Origin: JBFWWW01 sp050245975
GTDB lineage: Bacteria > Pseudomonadota > Alphaproteobacteria > Rhizobiales > Hyphomicrobiaceae
Length of the DNA: 10,158 bases
Assembly: GCA_050245975.1 (NCBI GenBank)
Contig: JBFWWW010000147.1
Coordinates: 1-10,158 of the forward strand
Direction: 5' to 3'
Below the pieces are notes generated by a model that saw only the letters and a list, made by a program, of their open reading frames with translations, did not search any database and had not been told where the DNA came from. Shown in pieces: positions 1 to 5,481 of the stretch (within the stretch, counting starts at the first letter, position 1; each line of letters opens with the position of its first letter). Position numbers and translations under genes: made by a program.

Positions 1-187
1 CGCTGGTGATCTGCTCTCGGTGCCGGCGCTGCGCAAGGACGGCGCGCGGATCTCCGTCGAGTTCTCGATCTTGCCCTTCCGCGACACAAATGGCGCCATC
101 ACCGCCATGGGAGCGATCATGCGGGACGTCACCAGGCGCTTCGAGGAGCTGAAAGCGTTGCGCAAAGCCGCCTCCGGTCGCGCGTAG
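1..187 (+). CDS. PAS-domain protein, C-terminal fragment (5' end outside window)
   Basis: This is an open frame from the left edge (first whole codon at base 2) to a TAG at 185-187, giving the last 61 residues. The visible part looks like the final beta strands of a PAS domain: a 'RKDGARISVEFS' strand, a short turn 'FRDTNGAIT', then 'GAIMRDVTRRFEE', the usual end of a PAS core where the last strand runs into an alpha-helical linker. Only about 14 residues follow, so the protein ends just after this PAS domain, with no kinase, GGDEF or HTH domain after it. Any output domain would have to lie upstream. PAS domains bind small ligands, haem or flavin or mediate dimerisation; which applies here cannot be seen. 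The next gene starts 25 bp downstream on the same strand, so the two may be co-transcribed. Confidence 0.75.
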   Translation, partial: AGDLLSVPALRKDGARISVEFSILPFRDTNGAITAMGAIMRDVTRRFEELKALRKAASGRA

Positions 188-212
188 GCAGGCGCAATTC
201 GGGAGCGCGATC

Positions 213-686
213 ATGGACGATCTCACTCTTGCGCGGGCATTGCATGTGCTTGCCGTTGTGCACTGGATCGGCGGCGTGTCGATGGTGACGCTGGTGTTGC
301 TACCCGGTCTGATCCGCGCCGTGCCGGCGGCAGAACGGCTGGCGCTGTTCGAGCTGATCGAAGGCCGGTTCGCCTTTCAGGCCCGCATATCCACGATCCT
401 GGCGGGTGCCAGCGGCTTCTGGATGACGCACCGCCTTGCGGCGTGGGACCGTTTCGCCGATCCGCGGTTCTGGTGGATGCACGCCATGGTGGCGGTCTGG
501 GCGATCTTCACGGTCGTGCTGTTCGTGGCCGAGCCGCTGTTCCTGCACCGCTGGTTTCATGCGCGCGCGACGCGTGATCCGGAAGGAACCTTCCGCCTCG
601 TGCTTCGGCTTCACATCGGACTGTTGACGCTCAGTCTGATCACCGTCGCGGCTGGCGTCCTCGGAGCGCATGGCGCGTTGTACTGA
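213..686 (+). CDS. CopD-like four-helix integral membrane protein
   Basis: 157 residues, start ATG 213 preceded by GGGAG about 8 bases upstream. Four hydrophobic segments are evident at roughly residues 7-30, 57-75, 87-112 and 133-152, with no signal peptide apart from the first helix. The first helix has the pattern H11-x5-H17-W-I-G-G, and a conserved-looking 'FQARIS' precedes helix 2. Spaced histidines in helix 1 of a small four-helix bundle are typical of CopD-related and haem/copper-associated membrane proteins in alphaproteobacteria. That points to an inner-membrane redox or metal role, but no substrate can be named. It could equally be annotated simply as a conserved hypothetical membrane protein. 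It lies between the PAS fragment and the arsR promoter, with 108 bp before the arsR start codon. Confidence 0.7.
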   Translation: MDDLTLARALHVLAVVHWIGGVSMVTLVLLPGLIRAVPAAERLALFELIEGRFAFQARISTILAGASGFWMTHRLAAWDRFADPRFWWMHAMVAVWAIFTVVLFVAEPLFLHRWFHARATRDPEGTFRLVLRLHIGLLTLSLITVAAGVLGAHGALY

Positions 687-746
687 GTTGGAGGCCATTC
701 ATGCGGAGCGCGTTGGCCTGACCTCGCAAAGACCTTGCCGCATTAT

Positions 747-762
747 TCAACCGAACGGTTGA
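747..762. promoter_or_regulatory. Probable ArsR operator, site 1
   Basis: TCAACCGAACGGTTGA is an inverted repeat of two perfect 7-bp arms around AA. Written as half-sites it is TCAACC-N4-GGTTGA. Its right arm overlaps the -35 hexamer TTGACA (759-764), so a bound dimer would block RNA polymerase. The same architecture recurs exactly 40 bp downstream. That it binds the adjacent ArsR-type protein is inferred from position and symmetry. Confidence 0.7.
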
Positions 763-787
763 CATTGGGTCGGCGAGTCCATACATT
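759..787 (+). promoter_or_regulatory. Probable sigma-70 promoter of the arsR-AHSA1-DUF899 operon
   Basis: A perfect -35 hexamer TTGACA (759-764) is followed after 17 bp by TACATT (782-787), which matches four of six bases of TATAAT. A start site about 7 bases after the -10 falls at 794-795, on the A of the ATG at 795. No Shine-Dalgarno sequence precedes that ATG, so the message is predicted to be leaderless or nearly so. Operator 1 covers the -35 and operator 2 begins within the -10 and covers the start site. Confidence 0.6.
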
Positions 788-804
788 AAACCTTATGGTT
801 GAAT
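785..804. promoter_or_regulatory. Probable ArsR operator, site 2, overlapping the start codon
   Basis: ATTAAACC-TTAT-GGTTGAAT is an inverted repeat with 7 of 8 arm positions paired. The core TAAACC-N4-GGTTGA copies site 1 with one base changed, and the distance between the two sites is exactly 40 bp, close to four helical turns. It spans the predicted transcription start and the ATG of arsR (795-797). Occupancy would give autorepression. Binding itself is inferred. Confidence 0.65.
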
Positions 805-1163
805 CACAGACACCGCAGCTTGACGCTGTTTTCCACTGCCTCGGCGATGCGACGCGTCGGCGGATGCTGCGCGATCTCACGCGCGGCGAACGCACCGTCA
901 GTCAACTTGCGGAGCCGTTCGCGATGTCCCTCGCGGCGGCTTCAAAGCACATCAAGGTGCTCGAGAACGCGGGATTGATCCGTCGCGAGGTGCGCGGCCG
1001 CACTCATTTGTGCCGCCTTGTTCCGGGACCACTCGCCAGCGCGCATCAATGGCTGGCTTTCTACGAGCACTTCTGGACGCATCGTCTCGATGCTCTCGAT
1101 CGTCTCCTCCGCGAAGAGGACGCCCGAAAGTCCCCCACCGCCAGAAAAGGATCGAAGAAATGA
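795..1163 (+). CDS. ArsR-family winged-helix repressor
   Basis: 122 residues from ATG 795. The fold is a short winged helix: residues 9-30 ('LDAVFHCLGDATRRRMLRDL') carry the family's hallmark 'ALxDxTRRxIL' pattern, the helix-turn-helix is at about 35-60 with 'SKHIKVLENAGLI' as recognition helix, and the wing at 63-76 contains 'RREVRGRTHLCRL'. The C-terminal helix 'WLAFYEHFWTHRLDAL' is the usual dimerisation helix of the subgroup paired with AHSA1 proteins. The CxC metal-binding motif of true ArsR/SmtB sensors is absent, so it probably senses something other than arsenic. A TTG at 735 could extend the frame by 20 residues, but it lies upstream of the -35 element, so ATG 795 is preferred. The stop overlaps the next start as ATGA (1160-1163), indicating translational coupling. 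Confidence 0.85.
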   Translation: MVESQTPQLDAVFHCLGDATRRRMLRDLTRGERTVSQLAEPFAMSLAAASKHIKVLENAGLIRREVRGRTHLCRLVPGPLASAHQWLAFYEHFWTHRLDALDRLLREEDARKSPTARKGSKK

Positions 1164-1693
1164 CCGAAACCACAGCACCGGACGCCTATGGCGTCCTCAT
1201 CGAACCGGCCACATTGAAGATCGAGCGCGTTCTGCCCGGCCCCATCGAGCGCGTTTGGGCCTATCTCACGCACAGCGAGCTGCGCCGCAAATGGCTTGCT
1301 GCCGGAGAGATGGAACTGAAACCCGGTGCTTCGTTCGAACTCGTCTGGCGCAATCAAGAGCTGACCGATCCTCCGGGACGGCGGCCGGAAGGTTTCGCCG
1401 AGGAACATCGAATGAAGAGCAAGATCGTAAGCGTGAATCCGCCACGCTCGCTCGTTATGACATGGGGCGAACACGGCGAGGTCTCGTTCGACCTGAAGCC
1501 GCGCGGCAACAAGGTGTTGCTGACGCTTATCCATCGCCGTCTCCCCGATCGGACGACGATGCTCAAGGTCAGCGCCGGCTGGCACGCGCACCTCGATGTT
1601 CTCGTCGCTCGTGCGTCGGGCGTCGAGCCCGGTCCGTTCTGGGATAGCTGGCTACGTCTCAAGGACGACTATGACCGGCAGCTGCCGGCCTGA
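1160..1693 (+). CDS. AHSA1/SRPBCC-domain protein (START-like fold)
   Basis: 177 residues, starting at the ATG that overlaps the arsR stop; an AAAAGG stretch lies about 10 bases upstream. The sequence begins with the usual AHSA1 opening strand 'LKIERVLPGPIERVWAYLTHSELRRKWL' (residues 19-46), followed by 'MELKPGASFELVW' and, near the end, 'LTLIHRRLP...SAGWHAHLDVL', the typical final strand and long C-terminal helix of this helix-grip fold. These proteins bind hydrophobic ligands in a central cavity; no catalytic residue or ligand can be assigned here. AHSA1 proteins are very often encoded directly after an ArsR regulator of this type, so it is probably the regulator's main target. The frame is open back to 1010, but those extra 50 codons lie inside arsR and read as shadow. 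Confidence 0.85.
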   Translation: MTETTAPDAYGVLIEPATLKIERVLPGPIERVWAYLTHSELRRKWLAAGEMELKPGASFELVWRNQELTDPPGRRPEGFAEEHRMKSKIVSVNPPRSLVMTWGEHGEVSFDLKPRGNKVLLTLIHRRLPDRTTMLKVSAGWHAHLDVLVARASGVEPGPFWDSWLRLKDDYDRQLPA

Positions 1694-1711
1694 GGCTGCG
1701 GTTCACCGCGG

Positions 1712-1739
1712 GCGCCCGGTCCGATCGCCATCCGGGCGC
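1712..1739 (+). other. Intergenic hairpin between AHSA1 and DUF899 genes
   Basis: GCGCCCGG (1712-1719) and CCGGGCGC (1732-1739) are perfect 8-bp arms around a 12-base loop, in the 83-bp gap between two co-directional genes. No T-run follows, so it is not a standard intrinsic terminator. It could limit read-through or protect the upstream message and so adjust the ratio of the two products. It may also be chance in GC-rich DNA. Confidence 0.35.
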
Positions 1740-1776
1740 ATCCTCGCAATCAATCTGTTCGAGTTGGAGATGTGCA

Positions 1777-2553
1777 ATGACAAAGCATGGTACCGGAACG
1801 CGCCAGGACTGGCTTGCCGCCCGCGTCGACTTACTCGAAGCCGAGAAGGAGCTTACCAGACGCAGCGACGAAGTTGCGCGCCGTCGCCAGCAGCTGCCGT
1901 GGGTGCGCGTGGATAAACCCTACCAATTTGAGACCGATGATGGCTCGGCCACCTTGGCTGATCTCTTCAGGGGCCGATCGCAGCTGCTTGTCTATCATTT
2001 CATGTTCGGCCCTGATTATACCGCGGGCTGTCCGTCCTGCTCGGCGATCGCCGATGGCTTCAACGGCATTGCCGTTCATCTCGCCAACCACGACGTCATG
2101 CTCTGGGCCGTCTCGCGAGCGCCGCTCGCAAAGCTGCAGGCTTACAAGAAGCGGCTGGGATGGACGTTTCCGTGGGCGTCGTCGCACGGCAGCGATTTCA
2201 ATTTCGATTTCAGCGTCTGGTTCAGCGAGGATCAACAACGCAACGGCGCCATCGAATACAACTATCAATCGGAACCGCCGCTGGACATGCGCAGCGCGCA
2301 GGAAGGGCCCGTCGCCCAGGTGGCTGCCACCTGCGGGACCGACAGGGCGACGTTTCAGCGCGAACGTCCGGGCATGAGCGCGTTCGCGCTGCAGGACGGC
2401 GCCGTCTATCACACATACTCCACCTATGCGCGCGGTTTGGATAGTCTCTGGGGCATGTATCCGTGGCTCGACCGTGCGCCGAAGGGGCGCAACGAGAACG
2501 GCATCTGGTGGCGTCGCAATGACGAATATGCTGCTCGCAATGCCAAGGTGTGA
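1777..2553 (+). CDS. DUF899 family protein (thioredoxin-like fold)
   Basis: 258 residues, ATG 1777 with GGAG about 8 bases upstream. The family features are clear: an N-terminal helix with 'ARVDLLEAEKELTRRSDEVARRRQQLPWV' (residues 15-43), 'ADLFRGRSQLLVYHFMFGPDY' (61-81), the CxxC-type site 'GCPSCS' with C85 and C88, and a C-terminal block 'YHTYSTYARGLDSL' followed by 'PKGR'. DUF899 proteins have a thioredoxin-like fold, and the CPSC site lies where the thioredoxin active site would be; a redox or peroxidase role is plausible but not established. No signal peptide is visible, so it should be cytoplasmic. It follows the AHSA1 gene by 83 bp and is probably the third gene of the ArsR-controlled unit. 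Confidence 0.85.
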   Translation: MTKHGTGTRQDWLAARVDLLEAEKELTRRSDEVARRRQQLPWVRVDKPYQFETDDGSATLADLFRGRSQLLVYHFMFGPDYTAGCPSCSAIADGFNGIAVHLANHDVMLWAVSRAPLAKLQAYKKRLGWTFPWASSHGSDFNFDFSVWFSEDQQRNGAIEYNYQSEPPLDMRSAQEGPVAQVAATCGTDRATFQRERPGMSAFALQDGAVYHTYSTYARGLDSLWGMYPWLDRAPKGRNENGIWWRRNDEYAARNAKV

Positions 2554-2616
2554 TTGGTGCGATCCGGAGTCGCGAGGTAGTGTTCATCAATTCCGGGTAC
2601 CGATGACGGGATAACT

Positions 2617-3051
2617 ATGCTCGGTCATGTCAGCCCTTGGTTACCGTGGGCGTTGTTGTCAGCAATGTTCGCCGCGCTCACAGCCATCTTCGCCAAGGTC
2701 GGTGTCGAGACCATCAACTCCGACCTTGCGACATTCATCCGCACGCTGGTCGTGGCCGGCGTCCTGGCCGGCATTCTCGCGATACGGGGACTGTTCCAGC
2801 CGTTGACGAGCATATCGGGCCGCACGTACCTCTTTCTCGCCCTGTCCGGCCTGTGTACCGGCGCGTCGTGGATTTGCTATTTCCGGGCGCTGCAGGTGGG
2901 AGATGCCGCGCGCGTCGCGCCCGTCGACAAGCTAAGCGTGGTGCTGGTCGCGATTTTCGGCGCGCTGTTTCTCGGCGAGTCGGTCAGCCTCACGGCGTGG
3001 ACCGGCGTAGCTCTCATCTTCGGCGGTGTGCTTCTCGTCGCGATCGGCTAG
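2617..3051 (+). CDS. Half-size EamA/DMT family transporter
   Basis: 144 residues with five hydrophobic helices at about 9-27, 37-57, 70-90, 104-120 and 126-144. It is one EamA domain, not the usual two: the family signatures 'FAALTAIFAKVGV' in helix 1, 'ALQVGDAARVAPVDKLSVVLVAIFGALFLGE' leading into helix 4, and 'GVALIFGGVLLV' in helix 5 occur once each. Full DMT carriers have ten helices in about 300 residues, so this one would act as a dimer, like the other short EamA proteins of about 140 residues. The substrate cannot be told from sequence; DMT carriers usually move small metabolites out of the cell. It starts 63 bp after the DUF899 gene on the same strand and may be read with it. Its stop is 4 bp from the stop of the convergent dioxygenase gene. 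Confidence 0.85.
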   Translation: MLGHVSPWLPWALLSAMFAALTAIFAKVGVETINSDLATFIRTLVVAGVLAGILAIRGLFQPLTSISGRTYLFLALSGLCTGASWICYFRALQVGDAARVAPVDKLSVVLVAIFGALFLGESVSLTAWTGVALIFGGVLLVAIG

Positions 3052-3057
3052 CCGATC
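3042..3057. terminator. Palindrome at convergent gene ends, possible bidirectional terminator
   Basis: GATCGGCTAGCCGATC is a perfect 16-bp palindrome covering the TAG of the transporter gene (3049-3051) and two bases of the stop codon of the minus-strand dioxygenase gene (3056-3058). Outer bases GTCGC (3037-3041) and GCGAC (3063-3067) can add five pairs with a one-sided bulge. There is no T-run on either strand, so factor-independent termination is uncertain. Confidence 0.4.
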
Positions 3058-4015
3058 AATCGGCGACCGGCGGCGTGCCGTGGCTGTGGAAGCTCTCGAT
3101 GGTCTTCAGGCCCCACGCCTGCCCCTTCTTTCGCTCGGACTCCGACCAGGTCACGGTTTTCCAGTCCGGCGCCAGGATGAGGCGCGCGCCGGCATTGGCC
3201 ACCTCGACACGGTTTCCGGCCGGCTCGTAGACGTAGAGGAAGAACGTCTGCTGGATCGCGTGCTTGTGCGGCCCCGTTTCGATGAAAACGCCGTTCTCCA
3301 GGAAGATATCGGCCGCCAGCAGCACGTGCTCGCGCTGGTCGACGGCATAGGTGACATGGTGGAAACGGCCGCGCGCGCTCGTGCGGTCCCGCGTGTAGGC
3401 CACGTCATAGCTCTTGTTGTTGACCGTGAACCAGCAGCCGGCGACATCGCCGTTATCCAGAACGATCTGCTCGGTGACCCTGCTTCCCAGAGCCTTTGGC
3501 AGAAAATCACGGATTGCGCCGACATCCTGCGCCAGCAGGTTGAAATGATCGAGCCGCCGCACGGGCACTCCGCGACCATGGAAGCGCTGCGCCTGGTTCT
3601 TGAGTGCGGGCCGGTCCTCGGCCGAGGGCTCGTAGCGCCGCGTGTCGTGGTAGATCTCGAAAACATGGTTGTCGGGATCGCGAAAACGGAACGCATCACC
3701 GTGGCCGAGGTCGCCCCGGCTCCATTCGCCTCGGCATCCGAGAGCTTCGATCGCCGCGACGCGGCGCTGCAAAGCCTGCGGGCTCGCACAGCGGTAGCCG
3801 ACGTGGCCGATGCCGGTCGTTGAAGAGGCCGTCAGCTTCAAGGTGTGGAACTCGTAATCGTCGTAGGCGCGCAGGTACACGCTGTCGCCGTCCTGGCCGC
3901 TCACGGACAGACCGAAGATGCGCGTGAAGAAATCGAGGCTGGCTTCCGGTTTGTTGGTCAGGAGCTCGACATGCCCGAGGTGGGCCACATCGAAAATCGG
4001 CTCTGATCCGGTCAT
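3056..4015 (-). CDS. VOC-fold (type I) extradiol ring-cleavage dioxygenase, catechol 2,3-dioxygenase-like
   Basis: 319 residues, two tandem vicinal-oxygen-chelate domains (about 8-125 and 152-275), the normal size for catechol 2,3-dioxygenase (XylE about 307). The C-terminal half follows XylE closely. Iron ligands are H157 ('RRLDHFN'), H220 ('GRFHHVTY') and E271 ('GNRVEV'); second-shell H252 ('GPHKH') and Y261 are present. The conserved catalytic His of the 'HDVAF' block is replaced by Tyr203 ('SYDVAY'), which is unusual. It should cleave the ring of a catechol-type compound next to its hydroxyls using O2 and Fe(II). As last gene of the galD-galB-galC operon, 38 bp after galC, its substrate is probably a carboxylated catechol or trihydroxybenzoate, but this is inferred. 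ATG 4015, with AGGA about 11 bases upstream, is preferred to a TTG at 4057 that would overlap galC. Confidence 0.85.
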   Translation of the reverse strand: MTGSEPIFDVAHLGHVELLTNKPEASLDFFTRIFGLSVSGQDGDSVYLRAYDDYEFHTLKLTASSTTGIGHVGYRCASPQALQRRVAAIEALGCRGEWSRGDLGHGDAFRFRDPDNHVFEIYHDTRRYEPSAEDRPALKNQAQRFHGRGVPVRRLDHFNLLAQDVGAIRDFLPKALGSRVTEQIVLDNGDVAGCWFTVNNKSYDVAYTRDRTSARGRFHHVTYAVDQREHVLLAADIFLENGVFIETGPHKHAIQQTFFLYVYEPAGNRVEVANAGARLILAPDWKTVTWSESERKKGQAWGLKTIESFHSHGTPPVAD

Positions 4016-4053
4016 GGCGTCATGTGTCCTGCTATCGCCGCTGCATCCTGCGA

Positions 4054-4746
4054 TCAAACGTCCTCGGGCCGATCAACGTAGCGGAGCCCCGCTTTCGCCA
4101 ACCCCTCGCGCATGCCGTACATGTCGAGGCCCAGCTCTCCGGCCGCGAGGCGTTCGCGCTTCTCCCCCTCATTGGCGGTGCGCTTGTCGGCCGCGGCCAG
4201 CGTCGCGGCGGCAGCCGCATGCGGCACGACGACCACGCCGTCGTCATCGGCGACGATGACATCGCCAGGATTGACCGCGGCGCCGGCGCAGACGACCGGG
4301 ACGTTGACCGACCCGAGCGTCGCCTTGACGGTCCCCTTGGCGGAGACGGCGCGTGACCAGACCGGGAAGCGCATTTCGGTAAGCGTACGCACGTCGCGGC
4401 ATCCGGCATCGATGACGAGGCCGACGCCACCCTTGGCCTTGAGAGAGGTGGCGAGCAGATCGCCGAACATGCCGTCCGTATTGTCGGCGGAGACCGCCAC
4501 GACGAGCATGTCGCCGGGCTTGATCTGCTCGATCGCCACATGCAGCATCCAGTTGTCACCCGGATGCGTGAGCACGGTCAGCGCATTGCCGGCCGCCTGC
4601 TGGCCGGCCCAGATGGGCCGCATATAGGTCTTCATCAACCCAACGCGGCCCATCGCCTCATGCACGGTGGCAACGCCGTGCGCGCTGAGACGCGAGACGA
4701 TGTCGGCAGAAACGCGCGGTATGTTGCGGACGACGATGCCGGTCAT
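4054..4746 (-). CDS. galC: 4-carboxy-4-hydroxy-2-oxoadipate aldolase (RraA-like fold)
   Basis: 230 residues, matching the length of GalC/LigK/ProA aldolases (about 230-240). This divalent-metal class II aldolase splits 4-carboxy-4-hydroxy-2-oxoadipate into pyruvate and oxaloacetate, and usually also decarboxylates oxaloacetate. The RraA-like signature is clear: 'DGMFGDLLATSLKAKG' (91-106), 'GLVIDAGCRDVRTLTEM' (109-125) with R117 and D118 as substrate- and metal-binding residues, and 'GDVIVADDDGVVVVP' (161-175). It differs from RraA proper in having the long 'EKRERLAAGELGLDMYGMREGL' C-terminal helix region, as aldolases do. The start ATG overlaps the galB stop as ATGA (4743-4746), so translation is coupled. 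The same symbol family is called ligK in sphingomonads; galC is chosen because the order galD-galB-galC matches the Pseudomonas gallate cluster. Confidence 0.85.
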   Translation of the reverse strand: MTGIVVRNIPRVSADIVSRLSAHGVATVHEAMGRVGLMKTYMRPIWAGQQAAGNALTVLTHPGDNWMLHVAIEQIKPGDMLVVAVSADNTDGMFGDLLATSLKAKGGVGLVIDAGCRDVRTLTEMRFPVWSRAVSAKGTVKATLGSVNVPVVCAGAAVNPGDVIVADDDGVVVVPHAAAAATLAAADKRTANEGEKRERLAAGELGLDMYGMREGLAKAGLRYVDRPEDV

Positions 4747-5465
4747 GCGAGCACCTCCAGGGCCTCGGGGAACAGACGCTGATAAGCCTCGCCATAGGTC
4801 ATCGGCTTGCCTGTGTTGCGCCCTCCTTGCACACCGCGATTCAGCGCGACACGCTGATAGTATTCCCACAGATGCTTCTGTGCCGCGAGCACCTGGAAGG
4901 CGCGGTACTTGGTTTCCCAGACCTCGTCGATATTGAGAATGACGGTGGGCTTGAAGTTGCACTGCTCGGGCTGATGCGGCTCGAACAGGAACACCGGCGG
5001 TGCCGAATAGCTCCGCGCGGGGTCCGGCTTGTGGCCGGCCGATTGCGCCACGATGCGCGCTTCCTGCGCGAGGTGTGCGGCGGCGGGATGATCGAAATTG
5101 TAGGGGTCCTCGAGCGCGTGCGTAAGCACGAACGCCGGCTTCATCTCGCGATACACGTCTATGGCGCGGTCGAGGATTGCTTCCGTTATGCGCAGGGGAT
5201 AGTCGCCGGCATCACAGAATTCGATCTCGGCGCCGAGGATCTCGGCCGCTCGCTGCGCCTCCTCGCGCCGGCCTGCCTTGACCTCTTCCAGCGTCACGCC
5301 CGCTTTTTTCCAGGCGAATTGGCTTTCGCCGCGCTCGCCGAACGACAGGCACAGCACTTTCATGCGGTAGCCCCGCTTTGCGTGGAGTGCAATTGCGCCG
5401 CCCGCGCGCCAGACGAAATCGCCCGGATGCGCGGTGATCACCAATCCAGTTTTTCCTTCGGCCAT
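4743..5465 (-). CDS. galB: 4-oxalomesaconate hydratase (PIG-L/LmbE family)
   Basis: 240 residues; AAGGAAG lies about 6 bases upstream of ATG 5465. The fold is that of the zinc-dependent PIG-L (LmbE-like) deacetylases, with metal ligands expected at H13, D16 and H126 ('AHPGD' near the N-terminus, 'NFDHP' later). The deacetylase motif AHPDD has lost its first Asp (G15 here), the position used as catalytic base in deacetylases; Pseudomonas putida GalB also lacks it, as I recall its sequence. Long blocks such as 'FVWRAGGAIALHA', 'CLSFGERGES', 'FEPHQPEQC' and 'HLWEYYQRVALNRGVQ' are GalB-like. The enzyme hydrates 4-oxalomesaconate to 4-carboxy-4-hydroxy-2-oxoadipate, the substrate of the next gene. 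It sits 16 bp after galD and overlaps galC by 4 bp. Confidence 0.87.
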   Translation of the reverse strand: MAEGKTGLVITAHPGDFVWRAGGAIALHAKRGYRMKVLCLSFGERGESQFAWKKAGVTLEEVKAGRREEAQRAAEILGAEIEFCDAGDYPLRITEAILDRAIDVYREMKPAFVLTHALEDPYNFDHPAAAHLAQEARIVAQSAGHKPDPARSYSAPPVFLFEPHQPEQCNFKPTVILNIDEVWETKYRAFQVLAAQKHLWEYYQRVALNRGVQGGRNTGKPMTYGEAYQRLFPEALEVLA

Positions 5466-5481
5466 CCGAGCTTCCTTCCCT

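Noticed and set aside
735..794. TTG start giving a 20-residue N-terminal extension of the ArsR-type protein
   Set aside because: It lies upstream of the predicted promoter and across operator 1; the extension has no family similarity, while the protein from ATG 795 has the normal length.
1010..1159. Upstream extension of the AHSA1 frame
   Set aside because: The extra codons are wholly within arsR in another frame. The ATG at 1160 overlaps the arsR stop, the usual coupled arrangement, and the domain begins after it.
4747..4962. 72-codon upstream extension of the galC frame
   Set aside because: It runs through galB in another frame and has shadow composition; the ATGA overlap at 4743-4746 gives a natural start.
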